Shown here: piece after piece, positions 15,413 through 23,222 of the stretch
How positions within the stretch are numbered: the stretch's first letter is position 1
Layout of the letters: the number at the start of each line of letters is the position of its first letter
Source: Burkholderiaceae bacterium
GTDB lineage: Bacteria > Pseudomonadota > Gammaproteobacteria > Burkholderiales > Burkholderiaceae_E
Assembly: GCA_016710525.1 (NCBI GenBank)
Contig: JADJVQ010000092.1
Location: 1 to 26,628, forward strand
DNA: 26,628 nucleotides
Direction of reading: 5' to 3'
The notes under the pieces: model-generated
The model's input: the letters and a program-made list of their open reading frames with translations, nothing else
Databases searched by the model: none
Told to the model about the DNA's origin: nothing
Program-made: the position numbers and the translations under genes

Positions 15413-16180
15413 ATGAAGCCAGAACCGACACTGATCGACGACGAACCGGCCGCGGGTGCCGCAGCCGACGCGGCCGCACGCACGCGCCGCATGTACGAGC
15501 GCATCGTGTCCTCGTTTGCCGAGCATCGTCTGGCGCCTGGCACGCGGCTGCGCGAGGAACGGCTGGCCGATCTGTTCGAAGTCAGCCGCACCCAGGTCCG
15601 CCAGGTGCTGCAGCGCCTGGAACACGAAGGGCTGGTCGAACGAAAGCCGCGGCGCGGCGCGGTGGTCATCACGCCCAGCCGCGAGGACACCGCCGAGATC
15701 TTCGAGGCAAGACGGCTGATCGAACCCTGGCTGGTCGAACGTGTCTGCCGGCACTGCGCGAAGAAGGACCTGGCCGGCATCAAGCGGATCGTGCGCGAAG
15801 AACGTCAGGCCCACGACACCGGCGACCGGCGCAGCGCGGTGCGCCTGTCGGGCGAATTCCACCGGGCCTTGGCCGCACTGGCAGGCAATGGGCCGCTGGC
15901 CAAATCGATGGACGAGCTCACGGTGCGCACCTGCCTGGCGATCCTCGCGAACCAGGCGCCCACGGGCAGCACCTGCCGCGACGACGAGCACGAGCAGATC
16001 GTCAGCGCGATCGAGCAGGGCGAAGCGCGGCGCGCGATGCGGCTGATGACCGAACACCTCGAACACATCGAAGCGTCGCTGGCCGAGCCGCCCGCCCCGT
16101 CGGTCACCGATGACCTGTCGATCCTGATCGAAGACCCCCCAGTCCGCGCCGCGCCGCGGCGCGCGAGGACCAGCCGATGA
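15413..16180 (+). CDS. GntR-family transcriptional regulator, FadR/FCD subfamily
   Basis: 255 residues from ATG 15413. The open frame extends to 15317, but that extension crosses the operator and promoter elements, so the later ATG is preferred, although no Shine-Dalgarno sequence is visible before it. The winged helix-turn-helix spans about residues 25-85 (MYERIVSSFAEHRLAPGTRL, then LADLFEVSRTQVRQVLQRLE and GLVERKPRRGAVV). The FCD ligand domain (about 95-220) has IFEARRLIEPWLVERVC, GEFHRALA (H150), DEHEQIVSAIEQGEARRAM (H193) and EHLEHIE (H215), consistent with a metal-assisted carboxylate-binding pocket. It is the first gene of the rightward operon, overlaps the transporter ATPase gene by ATGA, and faces the hydantoinase operon; it probably controls both in response to the transported compound or an acid derived from it. 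Confidence 0.92.
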   Translation: MKPEPTLIDDEPAAGAAADAAARTRRMYERIVSSFAEHRLAPGTRLREERLADLFEVSRTQVRQVLQRLEHEGLVERKPRRGAVVITPSREDTAEIFEARRLIEPWLVERVCRHCAKKDLAGIKRIVREERQAHDTGDRRSAVRLSGEFHRALAALAGNGPLAKSMDELTVRTCLAILANQAPTGSTCRDDEHEQIVSAIEQGEARRAMRLMTEHLEHIEASLAEPPAPSVTDDLSILIEDPPVRAAPRRARTSR

Positions 16181-17310
16181 ACGACAGCACCCGACCCGCC
16201 CGGACGGCCTTCGACCTGTCCCTGCAATCGATCGAGCAGCGCTATCGCGGCGCCCCTTCGCCAGCGGTGGACGGCGTGAGCCTGGACATCGGTGCCGGCG
16301 AACTGGTGGCGCTGCTCGGCCCCAGCGGCTGCGGCAAGACCACGCTGCTGCGGATCATCGCGGGCTTCGTCGAGCAGACCTCCGGCCAGGTGCTTGTCGG
16401 CGGCCGAGCGATCGACGACCTGCCGCCCAACCGGCGCGAAGTGGGCGTGGTGTTCCAGAACTACGCGCTCTTTCCGCACATGAGCACCCTGGACAATGTC
16501 GCCTACGGCCTGGCCTGCCGGGGTGAGCCCCGCGCCCGGCAGCTCGCGAAGGCCCGCGAGATGCTCGAACTCGTGCGCATGGGCCATCTGTCCGATCGCC
16601 TGCCGCGTCAGCTCTCCGGCGGCCAGCAGCAGCGCGTGGCGCTGGCGCGTGCGCTGGCGGTCGACCCGCGCATTCTGCTGCTGGACGAACCTTTCGCCGC
16701 GCTGGACAAGGGGCTGCGGCTCGACATGCAGATCGAGGTCAAGCGGATCCAGCGTCTGGCCGGCATCACCTGCATCATGGTCACGCACGACCAGGAAGAG
16801 GCGCTGTCGATGGCCGACCGGGTGGCGGTGATCAACCAGGGCAGGCTCGAACAGTTCGACGTGCCCAATCAGATCTACGACCATCCGGCCACGCTGTTCG
16901 TCAATCAGTTCGTCGGCACCTCGAACGCACTGATCGGCCAGATCACCCGGCTCGATGGCGAAGGCCGCGCCCAGGCCCTGGTCGACGGCACGCTGAGCTG
17001 TGCGGTTCGCGTGGCCGGCGGACATCACCAGGTCGGCGACAGCGCCACGATCTGCATCCGCCCCGAACACCTGAGACTGGCCGATGACGGCGAAGGTCTG
17101 CGCGGCACGATCGAACTGAGCCTGCCGCTCGGACCGCAGATCGTCCATGAGATCCGCCTGCCCGGCGGCGCCGACCTGAAGGTGGTCGAAGCCCGCGGCG
17201 AAGGCGCACGATTCCGCACCCCCGGTTCCGCGGTGACCCTGCAGCTGACTGCAGGCGCCATCGTCAATGCCTTCGCCGCCACCAAGGCGGCCGAACCCGC
17301 GGCCGCCTGA
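16177..17310 (+). CDS. ABC transporter ATP-binding protein, spermidine/putrescine (PotA) type
   Basis: 377 residues, start ATG 16177. Walker A GPSGCGKT (48-55), Q-loop VVFQNYALFP (Q94), signature LSGGQQQR (146-153), Walker B ILLLDEPFAALD (166-177; D170/E171) and H-loop VTHDQEEAL (H204) are all intact, followed by a C-terminal TOBE-like domain (about 230-365) with CIRPEHLRL. The long TOBE tail and the following periplasmic protein and two permeases place it in the polyamine/iron/thiamine branch of importers. In catabolic clusters such systems often carry opine-like or small polar compounds, so polyamine should not be assumed. Hydrolyses ATP at the inner face of the membrane. Confidence 0.93.
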   Translation: MNDSTRPARTAFDLSLQSIEQRYRGAPSPAVDGVSLDIGAGELVALLGPSGCGKTTLLRIIAGFVEQTSGQVLVGGRAIDDLPPNRREVGVVFQNYALFPHMSTLDNVAYGLACRGEPRARQLAKAREMLELVRMGHLSDRLPRQLSGGQQQRVALARALAVDPRILLLDEPFAALDKGLRLDMQIEVKRIQRLAGITCIMVTHDQEEALSMADRVAVINQGRLEQFDVPNQIYDHPATLFVNQFVGTSNALIGQITRLDGEGRAQALVDGTLSCAVRVAGGHHQVGDSATICIRPEHLRLADDGEGLRGTIELSLPLGPQIVHEIRLPGGADLKVVEARGEGARFRTPGSAVTLQLTAGAIVNAFAATKAAEPAAA

Positions 17311-17347
17311 GCCGATTCCACCCCAACCAAGCCCCCAGGAGCAGACC

Positions 17348-18391
17348 ATGACCGATCGCCGTCGCATGTTGCAGACCAGTCTCGCGCTCGGCGCGATGCA
17401 GCTCTTTCCGACGATGAGTTTCGGGCAAGCCCGCCGGCTTGTCTTCGCAACCTTCACCGGCAGCTGGGAGGAGGCGCACCGGGCCGTGCTGGTGCCCGCC
17501 TTCCGCAAGGCCACGAACAACGCCGACATCACGCTCGACCCGATGCTCTCGGTCGATCAGATCGCCAAGATCAGCGCGGCCCGCAACAACCCGCCGATCG
17601 ATGTGATGCTGCACGATCCGGGTCCGGCGCTCACCGCGATCGGCCAGGATCTCGCCGATCCGTATCCGGTGGCCCAGAGCAAGCACTACAAGGACCTGAT
17701 CCCCGAGGCGCAGGAACCCACCGGCCCCGCGATCTTCTTTCAGGCGGTGGGCCTGACCTACAACCCCGAGAAGATCAAGACGCCGCCCACCTCCTGGCGG
17801 GATCTCTGGAAGCCCGAATACAAGGGGCGCGCCGGGATCACCAACCTGAACTCCACGCTGGGCACCGGCTTCCTGGTCGAGATCTCCAAGATGTTCGGCG
17901 GCTCCGAGTCCAACGTCGAACCGGGCTTCAAGGCGCTGCAGGAACTCAAGCCGAACCTCGCCGCGGTCGCCGCGAACCCCGGTGCGCTGGCCACGCTGTT
18001 CCAGCAGGGCCAGATCGACATCAGCCCGGGCAACTTCAACGCGATCCAGATCCTGAAGGCGCGCGGCGTGCCGGTCGAATTCGTCAGTCCCAAGGAAGGC
18101 GCGATCGCGTTCAAGACCTCGATCCACGTGGTCAAGAACTCGCCCAACCGGCAGCTCGCGGTCGCACTGATCGAAGCGGCGATGTCGCCTGAAGTCCAGA
18201 CCCGCCTGATGCAAAGCCCTTACCTGATCGTGCCGACCAACACCAAGGTCAAGATGGAAGGCGAGATCGCCAAGGTGCTGGCCAAGGACCACGCCGAAAT
18301 GAAGAAGCGCTTCGTGTTCCAGGACTGGAAGAAGATCAACGAACAGCGGCCGCAGTGGATCGAACGCTTCAACCGCGAGATCAAGCTCTGA
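17348..18391 (+). CDS. ABC transporter substrate-binding protein, PotD-like, probable Tat signal
   Basis: 347 residues, start ATG 17348 with AGGAG 8 bases before it. The N-terminus DRRRMLQTSLALGAMQLFPT has a twin-arginine pattern and a short hydrophobic core with likely cleavage near FGQA. The mature part shows the type 2 periplasmic fold of extracellular solute-binding family 1: VFATFTGSWEEAHRAVLVPA, VGLTYNPEKIKTPPTSWRDL, WKPEYKGRAGITNLNSTLGT, and a C-terminal region with PTNTKVKMEGEIAKVLAKD. It delivers the ligand to the two following permeases. The ligand is unknown. In context it is probably the compound broken down by the flanking hydantoinase and amidase enzymes. Confidence 0.92.
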   Translation: MTDRRRMLQTSLALGAMQLFPTMSFGQARRLVFATFTGSWEEAHRAVLVPAFRKATNNADITLDPMLSVDQIAKISAARNNPPIDVMLHDPGPALTAIGQDLADPYPVAQSKHYKDLIPEAQEPTGPAIFFQAVGLTYNPEKIKTPPTSWRDLWKPEYKGRAGITNLNSTLGTGFLVEISKMFGGSESNVEPGFKALQELKPNLAAVAANPGALATLFQQGQIDISPGNFNAIQILKARGVPVEFVSPKEGAIAFKTSIHVVKNSPNRQLAVALIEAAMSPEVQTRLMQSPYLIVPTNTKVKMEGEIAKVLAKDHAEMKKRFVFQDWKKINEQRPQWIERFNREIKL

Positions 18392-18437
18392 CCGAAGGAG
18401 CGGCCGCACGCCCCCGCGGCGTTCGGCCCGCACTGCC

Positions 18438-19292
18438 ATGACCCAGCGACTGCCCGTCACCGTCTACCCGCTCTGGCTCGCCTCGCCCCTGGCGCTGGCG
18501 ATGGTGCTGTTCTTCGTCACGCCGCTGCTGGTGCTGGCCTTCGTCAGCTTCTATGCCGACCCGGGCATGACCCAGTGGGGCACGCTGGCGCAGTGGACCA
18601 AGATGTTCGACGCCTTCGGCCTGTCGGTGCTGGGCGACACGCTCTGGCTGGGCGCGCAGGTCACCGCCTTGTGCCTGGTGATGGGCTATGCGCTGGCGTG
18701 GGTGTTCGTGCGCCTGCCCGAACGCCTGCAGCCGCTGGTGATCTTCATCGTGATGTTGCCGCTGCTCACCAGCGTGGTGGTGCGAACCTTCGCCTGGATC
18801 GTGATCCTCGGACGTCAGGGCATCATCAATGCGGTGCTGCTGGACCTGGGCCTGATCGACAGCGCGGCCAAGCTGCTCTATACGCGCGCCGGGCTGGTCG
18901 TCACGCTGGCCAACGTCCAGTTGCCGCTGATGGTGCTGCCCCTGATCAATGCGATCCAGCGCATCGACCCCAATCTGGCCGACGCGTCGTCCTCGCTGGG
19001 CGCCAGCGAGTGGCGAACCTTCCGGCAGGTCACGCTGCCGCTGTCGCTGCCCGGCATCGTCGCCGGCTGCCTGCTCACGTTCGCGGCCGCGATCACCGCC
19101 TTCATCTCGCAGTCGCTGATCGGCGGCGGGCAGATGCTGTTCATGCCGATGTACCTGTACCAGCAGGCCTCCGCGCTGTCGAACTACCCGTTCGCGGCGG
19201 TGATCTCGCTGACCTTCCTGGCCACCGTTCTGGTGTGCGTCAGCCTGTTCAATCTGCTGGGCCGGATGTCGCGCGGCTACGCGACCACCTGA
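18438..19292 (+). CDS. ABC transporter permease, PotB-like
   Basis: 284 residues, start ATG 18438. The N-terminus has a single long helix (LALAMVLFFVTPLLVLAFVS) followed by about five more membrane spans. The cytoplasmic EAA-type loop reads DASSSLGASEWRTFRQVTLP and SLPGIVAGCL (about 176-215), which docks to the ATPase. FYADPGMTQWGTLAQWTKMF is the periplasmic segment typical of PotB proteins. It is the first of two unequal permeases, as in spermidine/putrescine importers, and lies 46 bases after the binding-protein gene. No Shine-Dalgarno consensus is strong here. Confidence 0.92.
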   Translation: MTQRLPVTVYPLWLASPLALAMVLFFVTPLLVLAFVSFYADPGMTQWGTLAQWTKMFDAFGLSVLGDTLWLGAQVTALCLVMGYALAWVFVRLPERLQPLVIFIVMLPLLTSVVVRTFAWIVILGRQGIINAVLLDLGLIDSAAKLLYTRAGLVVTLANVQLPLMVLPLINAIQRIDPNLADASSSLGASEWRTFRQVTLPLSLPGIVAGCLLTFAAAITAFISQSLIGGGQMLFMPMYLYQQASALSNYPFAAVISLTFLATVLVCVSLFNLLGRMSRGYATT

Positions 19293-19318
19293 GCCATCCG
19301 GACCCAAAGGAGGCTGCC

Positions 19319-20131
19319 ATGGCGCGCCGAATCGATCTGCCGACGCTGGTTTTCAGAGTGTCGATCTGGACCCTGGCGATGCTCACGCTGGTGCTGCTGA
19401 TCGCGCCCACGCTGGTGGTGCTGATCGTCTCGTTCACCGACGGCTTTTCGCTCAAGTTCCCCCCGCCCGGCTATTCGCTGAAGTGGTATGGCGAACTGAT
19501 CGACGCCTCGCAACTGCACTTCGCGGCCTGGAACAGCATCAAGGTCGCCGTCGCCACCACCGTGCTGTCGGTCGTGCTGGGCGTGTGCGGCGCACTTGCG
19601 ATCGCGCGCTCGCAGACCGCAGTCGCGCGCGTGCTCGATTCGCTGTTCATGTCGCCGCTGGTGCTGCCGGCGCTGGCCTTCGGGTTCGCGGCGCTGATGA
19701 CGTTTTCGTGGGTCGGCATGCCGGTCTCCGAGACCACGCTGGTGATCGGCCATGCGGCCGTCTGCGTTCCCTATGTGATCCGCACCACCACCGCGGCACT
19801 GGCCCAGCTCGATCCCGCGCTGCTCGAGAGTTCCGCCAGCCTGGGCGCCAACCGCTGGTTCACGTTCCGTCATGTGACCCTGCCTTCGATCCGGCCGGGC
19901 GTGATGGCGGGCGCGTTCATCGCGTTCATGTCCTCGTTCGACAACGTGCCGGTGTCGCTGTTCCTGCGCGATGCCCGCACCGACATGCTGCCGATCCGGA
20001 TGTGGCAGGACCTCGAAGGCCGTCTGGATGTCACGATCGCCGCACTGTCCAGCGTGATCATCCTGGTCACGCTGCTGATGATGATCGTGATGGAGCGCGC
20101 GGTGGGTCTGTCGCGACGCCTTCGGCAGTAA
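19319..20131 (+). CDS. ABC transporter permease, PotC-like
   Basis: 270 residues, start ATG 19319 preceded by AAGGAGG. Six predicted membrane spans: the first (SIWTLAMLTLVLLIAPTLVV) precedes the periplasmic FTDGFSLKFPPPGYSLKWYG loop found in PotC-type proteins. The EAA loop is ESSASLGANRWFTFRHVTLP and SIRPGVMAG, and SSFDNVPVSLFL follows as usual for the family. It pairs with the upstream PotB-like permease. The MFS gene begins 4 bases after its TAA stop, so they share a transcript. Confidence 0.93.
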   Translation: MARRIDLPTLVFRVSIWTLAMLTLVLLIAPTLVVLIVSFTDGFSLKFPPPGYSLKWYGELIDASQLHFAAWNSIKVAVATTVLSVVLGVCGALAIARSQTAVARVLDSLFMSPLVLPALAFGFAALMTFSWVGMPVSETTLVIGHAAVCVPYVIRTTTAALAQLDPALLESSASLGANRWFTFRHVTLPSIRPGVMAGAFIAFMSSFDNVPVSLFLRDARTDMLPIRMWQDLEGRLDVTIAALSSVIILVTLLMMIVMERAVGLSRRLRQ

Positions 20132-20135
20132 CCCG

Positions 20136-21350
20136 ATGGCCCGTGACCCCATCGGGCCCCGGGTGAGCGCGCCGGGCGCGCCACTGGCGGTTTCGCTGTG
20201 GATGGGGGCGGTGGTGGCGTCCGCCACACTCGCACTGATGGCGGCGCCGGTGCTGGCGCCATCGATCGCCCGGGACCTCGACCTGAGCCCCGAATGGGTC
20301 GGCTTGTATTCCGGCACCGTCTGGGGCTCGGCGCTGCTGATTTCGGCCTGGGCCGGTCGGATCGTCGAGCGTCTGGGCGCCTGGCAAACCTCCCGCCTCT
20401 GCGCGATCCTGTGCGCGCTGGGCGTGGCGGCCGCCGCCAGCGCCCATCCGCTCGGACTGCTCGCCAGCGCGGTGCTGATCGGTCTGGGCAACGGCATCGA
20501 GGCGCCGCCTTCGTCGCAGGTGCTCGCTCAACATGTGCCAGCCACACGCCGGCCGATGTTCTTCTCGCTCAAGCAGTCCGGGGTGCAGGTGGGCGCAGTG
20601 ATGGCTTCGATGAGCCTGCCGGGCCTTGCGATCGCGCTGGGATGGCGAAGCGCGCTGCTGGGCGCGGCGCTGGTCGTTGCGGGGGTCGGGGCTGCGCTGA
20701 TGCTGGCGATGGCCCGCCATCCGGCGCCCGCGGCGCCTGCGCCCGCTCCGGGCACGGGTCCGCGGGCCGGCTGGCGCAAGGTCCTGCGCGCCAATCCGGC
20801 GCTCGCGCGCCTGGCGATCGCGGCCGGCGCCTTCGGCGCCACCCAGGTCTGCCTGAACAGTTTCATCGTCACCTTTCTGGTCCGGGAGCGCGGCCTCGAA
20901 CTGGCGCAGGCCGGCTGGGTGGCTGCGCTCACCCAGGGCTGCGGACTGGTCGGACGCCTGCTCTGGGGCTGGGTCGCGTCGCGAGTCCTGCCCAGCATGA
21001 GTCTGCTGCGGGCGCTGGGATGCGTGATGATCGTCTGCGCCCTGACCCTGGGCACCCTCGGCGCGTCGATGAGCATGGTGGCGCTGCTCCCTCTGGCGGC
21101 CCTGTTCGGCCTGAGCGCAAGCGGGTGGAACGGCGTGTTCCTGGCCGAGGTTGCCGAACGATCGCCGCCGGGCGAGATCGGCACGACCACCGGCGCGGTC
21201 ATGGTGCTGATGATGGCCGGCCTGGTCGTCGGGCCACTGCTGTTCGCGACCATCGCAAGCCTGTCTTCGCTGGGCGGCGCCTACGCGGCCGTGTCGCTGA
21301 TCGCGCTCTCGGGTACGCTGGCGCTGCCCGGGCCGCGCGAACGGGCCTGA
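20136..21350 (+). CDS. Major facilitator superfamily transporter
   Basis: 404 residues, about 12 hydrophobic segments in two halves joined by a Pro/Ala-rich cytoplasmic loop (PAPAAPAPAPGTGPRAG, about 195-211). WAGRIVERLGAWQTSR is the loop 2-3 motif (G-x-x-x-[DE]-R-x-G), and FSLKQSGVQVGAVMASMSLP matches transporters of the nitrate/cyanate and organic-acid groups. The C-terminal half has GRLLWGWVASRVLPSMSLLR. The start ATG 20136 lies 4 bases after the permease; the Shine-Dalgarno site is weak, and GTG 20164 is an alternative. A second transporter beside a complete ABC importer suggests export of a product or uptake of a related substrate; direction cannot be told. Confidence 0.88.
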   Translation: MARDPIGPRVSAPGAPLAVSLWMGAVVASATLALMAAPVLAPSIARDLDLSPEWVGLYSGTVWGSALLISAWAGRIVERLGAWQTSRLCAILCALGVAAAASAHPLGLLASAVLIGLGNGIEAPPSSQVLAQHVPATRRPMFFSLKQSGVQVGAVMASMSLPGLAIALGWRSALLGAALVVAGVGAALMLAMARHPAPAAPAPAPGTGPRAGWRKVLRANPALARLAIAAGAFGATQVCLNSFIVTFLVRERGLELAQAGWVAALTQGCGLVGRLLWGWVASRVLPSMSLLRALGCVMIVCALTLGTLGASMSMVALLPLAALFGLSASGWNGVFLAEVAERSPPGEIGTTTGAVMVLMMAGLVVGPLLFATIASLSSLGGAYAAVSLIALSGTLALPGPRERA

Positions 21351-21378
21351 CGTCCATCACCCCAACCAGGAGCCGAGC

Positions 21379-21732
21379 ATGGCCGGAGGCATTTCACTGC
21401 ACGCCGTCGATGTCGCCAGCGGCGTGCCCGCTGCCGGCATGCGTGTCGAGATATTTGCGCTGCAGGGCGCCACCGCGCGCAGCATCGCGCAGGGAGTGCT
21501 TGGCGCGAACGGCGCGCTCGACCACGCGGTCGTCACTGGAACGGGCGTCCAGGCGGGCGTACACGAGGCGCACTTCCACCTGGGCGACTGGTGGCGTGAA
21601 CGGGGCGCGGCACAGGCCGCGTACTTTCAGGAGGTCGCGGTGTTCCGGTTCAACGTGGTGAACCTGCAGGAACACTACCACCTGCCCTTGAAGTTCACGG
21701 CCTGGGGCTTCGCGCTGTTCCGGGGCGCATGA
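21379..21732 (+). CDS. Divergent 5-hydroxyisourate hydrolase-like (transthyretin family) protein
   Basis: 117 residues, start ATG 21379 with CAGGAG 8 bases upstream; intact. The fold markers are present: SLHAVDVASGVPAAGMRVEI (H8), HFHLGDWWRERGAAQAAYFQ, VAVFRFNVVNLQEHYHLPLK (H99 and H101). However, the conserved Arg of the T-x-x-D-G-R motif is missing (GVLGANGAL at 39-47), and the C-terminal YRGS is FRGA (114-117). A canonical uraH lies 20 kb upstream in the same window, so this is a specialised paralogue, probably acting on a different ring or ester in the pathway fed by the transporter. It overlaps the reductase gene by ATGA, implying joint expression. Confidence 0.9.
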   Translation: MAGGISLHAVDVASGVPAAGMRVEIFALQGATARSIAQGVLGANGALDHAVVTGTGVQAGVHEAHFHLGDWWRERGAAQAAYFQEVAVFRFNVVNLQEHYHLPLKFTAWGFALFRGA

Positions 21733-22551
21733 ATACCCGCCCCATACCCGTCACCGGCGCTGCCCTGCCGGTGATCGGCTGCGGCACCTATCTCGGGTTC
21801 GATCATTCGCCGGGCAGCGCGGCCTACCGGCAGCTGGCCGGCGTGCTCGACGCTCTGTTCAAGGCCGGAGGCACCGTGCTCGACAGCTCTCCGATGTACG
21901 GCCGCGCCGAGGCAAGCACAGGCGAACAGCTGGCGGCAAGCCCGCATCGGGCCGATGCCTTCGTCGCCACCAAAGTGTGGACGCAGGGGCGCGACGCGGG
22001 CATCGCGCAGATGAATGCCTCGATGCGCCTGCTCGGCACGCCGCGGATCGACCTGATGCAGATCCACAACCTGCTCGACTGGCGGACCCACCTCGCCACC
22101 CTGCGCGAGTGGCAGGCCGGGGGCCGCGTGCGCTACATCGGGATCACGCACTACACGGCCTCGGCGTATGCCGATCTCGAATCGGTGCTGCGCGCCGAAA
22201 AACTCGACTTCCTGCAGATCAACTATTCGGCCGAAGAGCGTCTGGCGGCGCGAAGGCTGCTCCCCCTGGCCCAGGAGCGCGGGGTCGCGGTCCTGGTCAA
22301 CCGCCCCTTCGGCGGCGGCGGCCTGCTGCACCGCCTGCGCACGCGCCCCCTGCCCGCCTGGGCCGCCGACATCGGCTGCTCGAGTTGGCCGCAAGTGCTG
22401 CTCAAGTTCGTCCTGAGCCACCCGGCGGTCACCTGCGCGATCCCGGGCAGCGGCAACCCAGCGCACATGGCCGAGAACGCTGCCGCCGGGTCAGGCATCA
22501 TTCCGCCGCCCGGAGTTCTGGCACGACAAGGACACCTTGCACGACGAATGA
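21729..22551 (+). CDS. Aldo/keto reductase family protein (one 3' frameshift)
   Basis: About 273 residues of TIM-barrel NAD(P)H-dependent oxidoreductase. Catalytic residues: D52 and Y57 (VLDSSPMYGRAEAS), K82 (VATKVWTQG) and H113 (LMQIHNLLDW); late motifs are GRVRYIGITHYTASAY, LQINYSAEERLAARRLLPLA, GVAVLVNRPFGGGGL and CAIPGSGNPAHMAENAAAG. The raw frame runs on through unrelated sequence to 23414. An extra C near 22508 restores PPPEFWHDKDTLHDE and a stop at TGA 22549-22551, the normal end for this type. It is coupled by ATGA overlap to the HIUase-like gene, so the reductase probably acts on the same intermediate, reducing an aldehyde or ketone or running in the oxidative direction. Confidence 0.9.
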
Positions 22552-22586
22552 CACCGCCGGCGGCGCATGCCACGCTCGTGCAAGCC

Positions 22587-22735
22587 CGGCCGCGTGATGC
22601 CGGCTGGGCGGCGCTTCGGGCCCGCCGAGCGAACGAGGAAGTGCCCGGCGGGGCCGGGCGGCTTCCGAAGGCAGCGAGGGAACCCCGCGAAGCGGGGCGG
22701 GTACGTCGCGCCGCCCAGCCGGCATCACGCGGCCG
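22587..22735. repeat. 28-bp perfect inverted repeat enclosing two GC hairpins
   Basis: The arms at 22587-22614 and 22708-22735 are exact reverse complements over 28 bases, separated by 93 bases that themselves contain perfect hairpins at 22643-22659 (GCCCGGC, GGG loop, GCCGGGC) and 22683-22697 (CCCCGC, GAA loop, GCGGGG). It fills the convergent gap between the reductase and cynS genes. It may act as a bidirectional terminator or be a dispersed REP/MITE-like element; there is no T-tract. Confidence 0.85.
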
Positions 22736-22778
22736 CCCGCGCCGACCCAGGCACGCGCTAACCCGAGCACACGTCGAT

Positions 22779-23222
22779 TCAATACGTCTTGTACGGCAGG
22801 AACTTCCCGCTCAGCGTCACATTGACCCGATCACCCTTCGGATCCGGTTCGCGCACGATGTCCATCGAAAAATCGATCGCGCTCATGATGCCGTCGCCGA
22901 ACTCCTCGTGGATCAGCTCCTTGATCGTGGCCCCGTAAACATTGACGATCTCGTACCAGCGGTAGATCAGCGGGTCGGTCGGCACGGCGGTCGGCAGCGA
23001 TCCCTTGTACGGCACGACCTGCAGCCAGGCGGCCTCCTCCTTGGTCAGGCCGAAGATCTTGGCCACCACCAGCGCCTGCGCCGGCGTCATCGTCATCTGG
23101 CCCAGGCAGGCGGCGGTGACCCACTCCTTGCTCTGGCCGACCTTCTTGGCGACATCGGCCCACTTGATGCCTTTGCGGACCTTGGTTTCGTAGATCTTTT
23201 CGGTGATGTCGTTTCGGTTCAT
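22779..23222 (-). CDS. cynS: Cyanate hydratase (cyanase)
   Basis: 147 residues, intact. Cyanase converts cyanate and bicarbonate to ammonia and CO2 (via carbamate) in a decamer. The N-terminal helical domain reads MNRNDITEKIYETKVRKGIK, and the catalytic C-terminal domain has R88 and E91 (IYRWYEIVNVYGATIKELIH) and S114 (FGDGIMSAIDFSM), each exactly 8 residues before the E. coli R96/E99/S122. It ends LSGKFLPYKTY. The start ATG at 23222 overlaps the ATPase stop by 4 bases and has AGGAGAC just upstream. Last gene of the cyanate operon. Confidence 0.97.
   Translation of the reverse strand: MNRNDITEKIYETKVRKGIKWADVAKKVGQSKEWVTAACLGQMTMTPAQALVVAKIFGLTKEEAAWLQVVPYKGSLPTAVPTDPLIYRWYEIVNVYGATIKELIHEEFGDGIMSAIDFSMDIVREPDPKGDRVNVTLSGKFLPYKTY

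Noticed and set aside
15805..17532. 575-codon minus-strand open frame antisense to the GntR and ABC ATPase genes
   Set aside because: The opposite strand encodes clear families with intact motifs; the antisense product is Gln/His/Ala-rich low-complexity sequence typical of high-GC shadow frames.
17264..20497. Long minus-strand frames opposite the Pot-type transporter genes
   Set aside because: Composition is Arg/His/Gln-rich with no motifs; they are mirror images of codon bias in the real genes.
22498..22782. Small minus-strand frame across the inverted repeat
   Set aside because: It reads through both arms of the palindrome, giving repeated VMPAGRR-like peptides on both strands, so it reflects the repeat rather than a protein.
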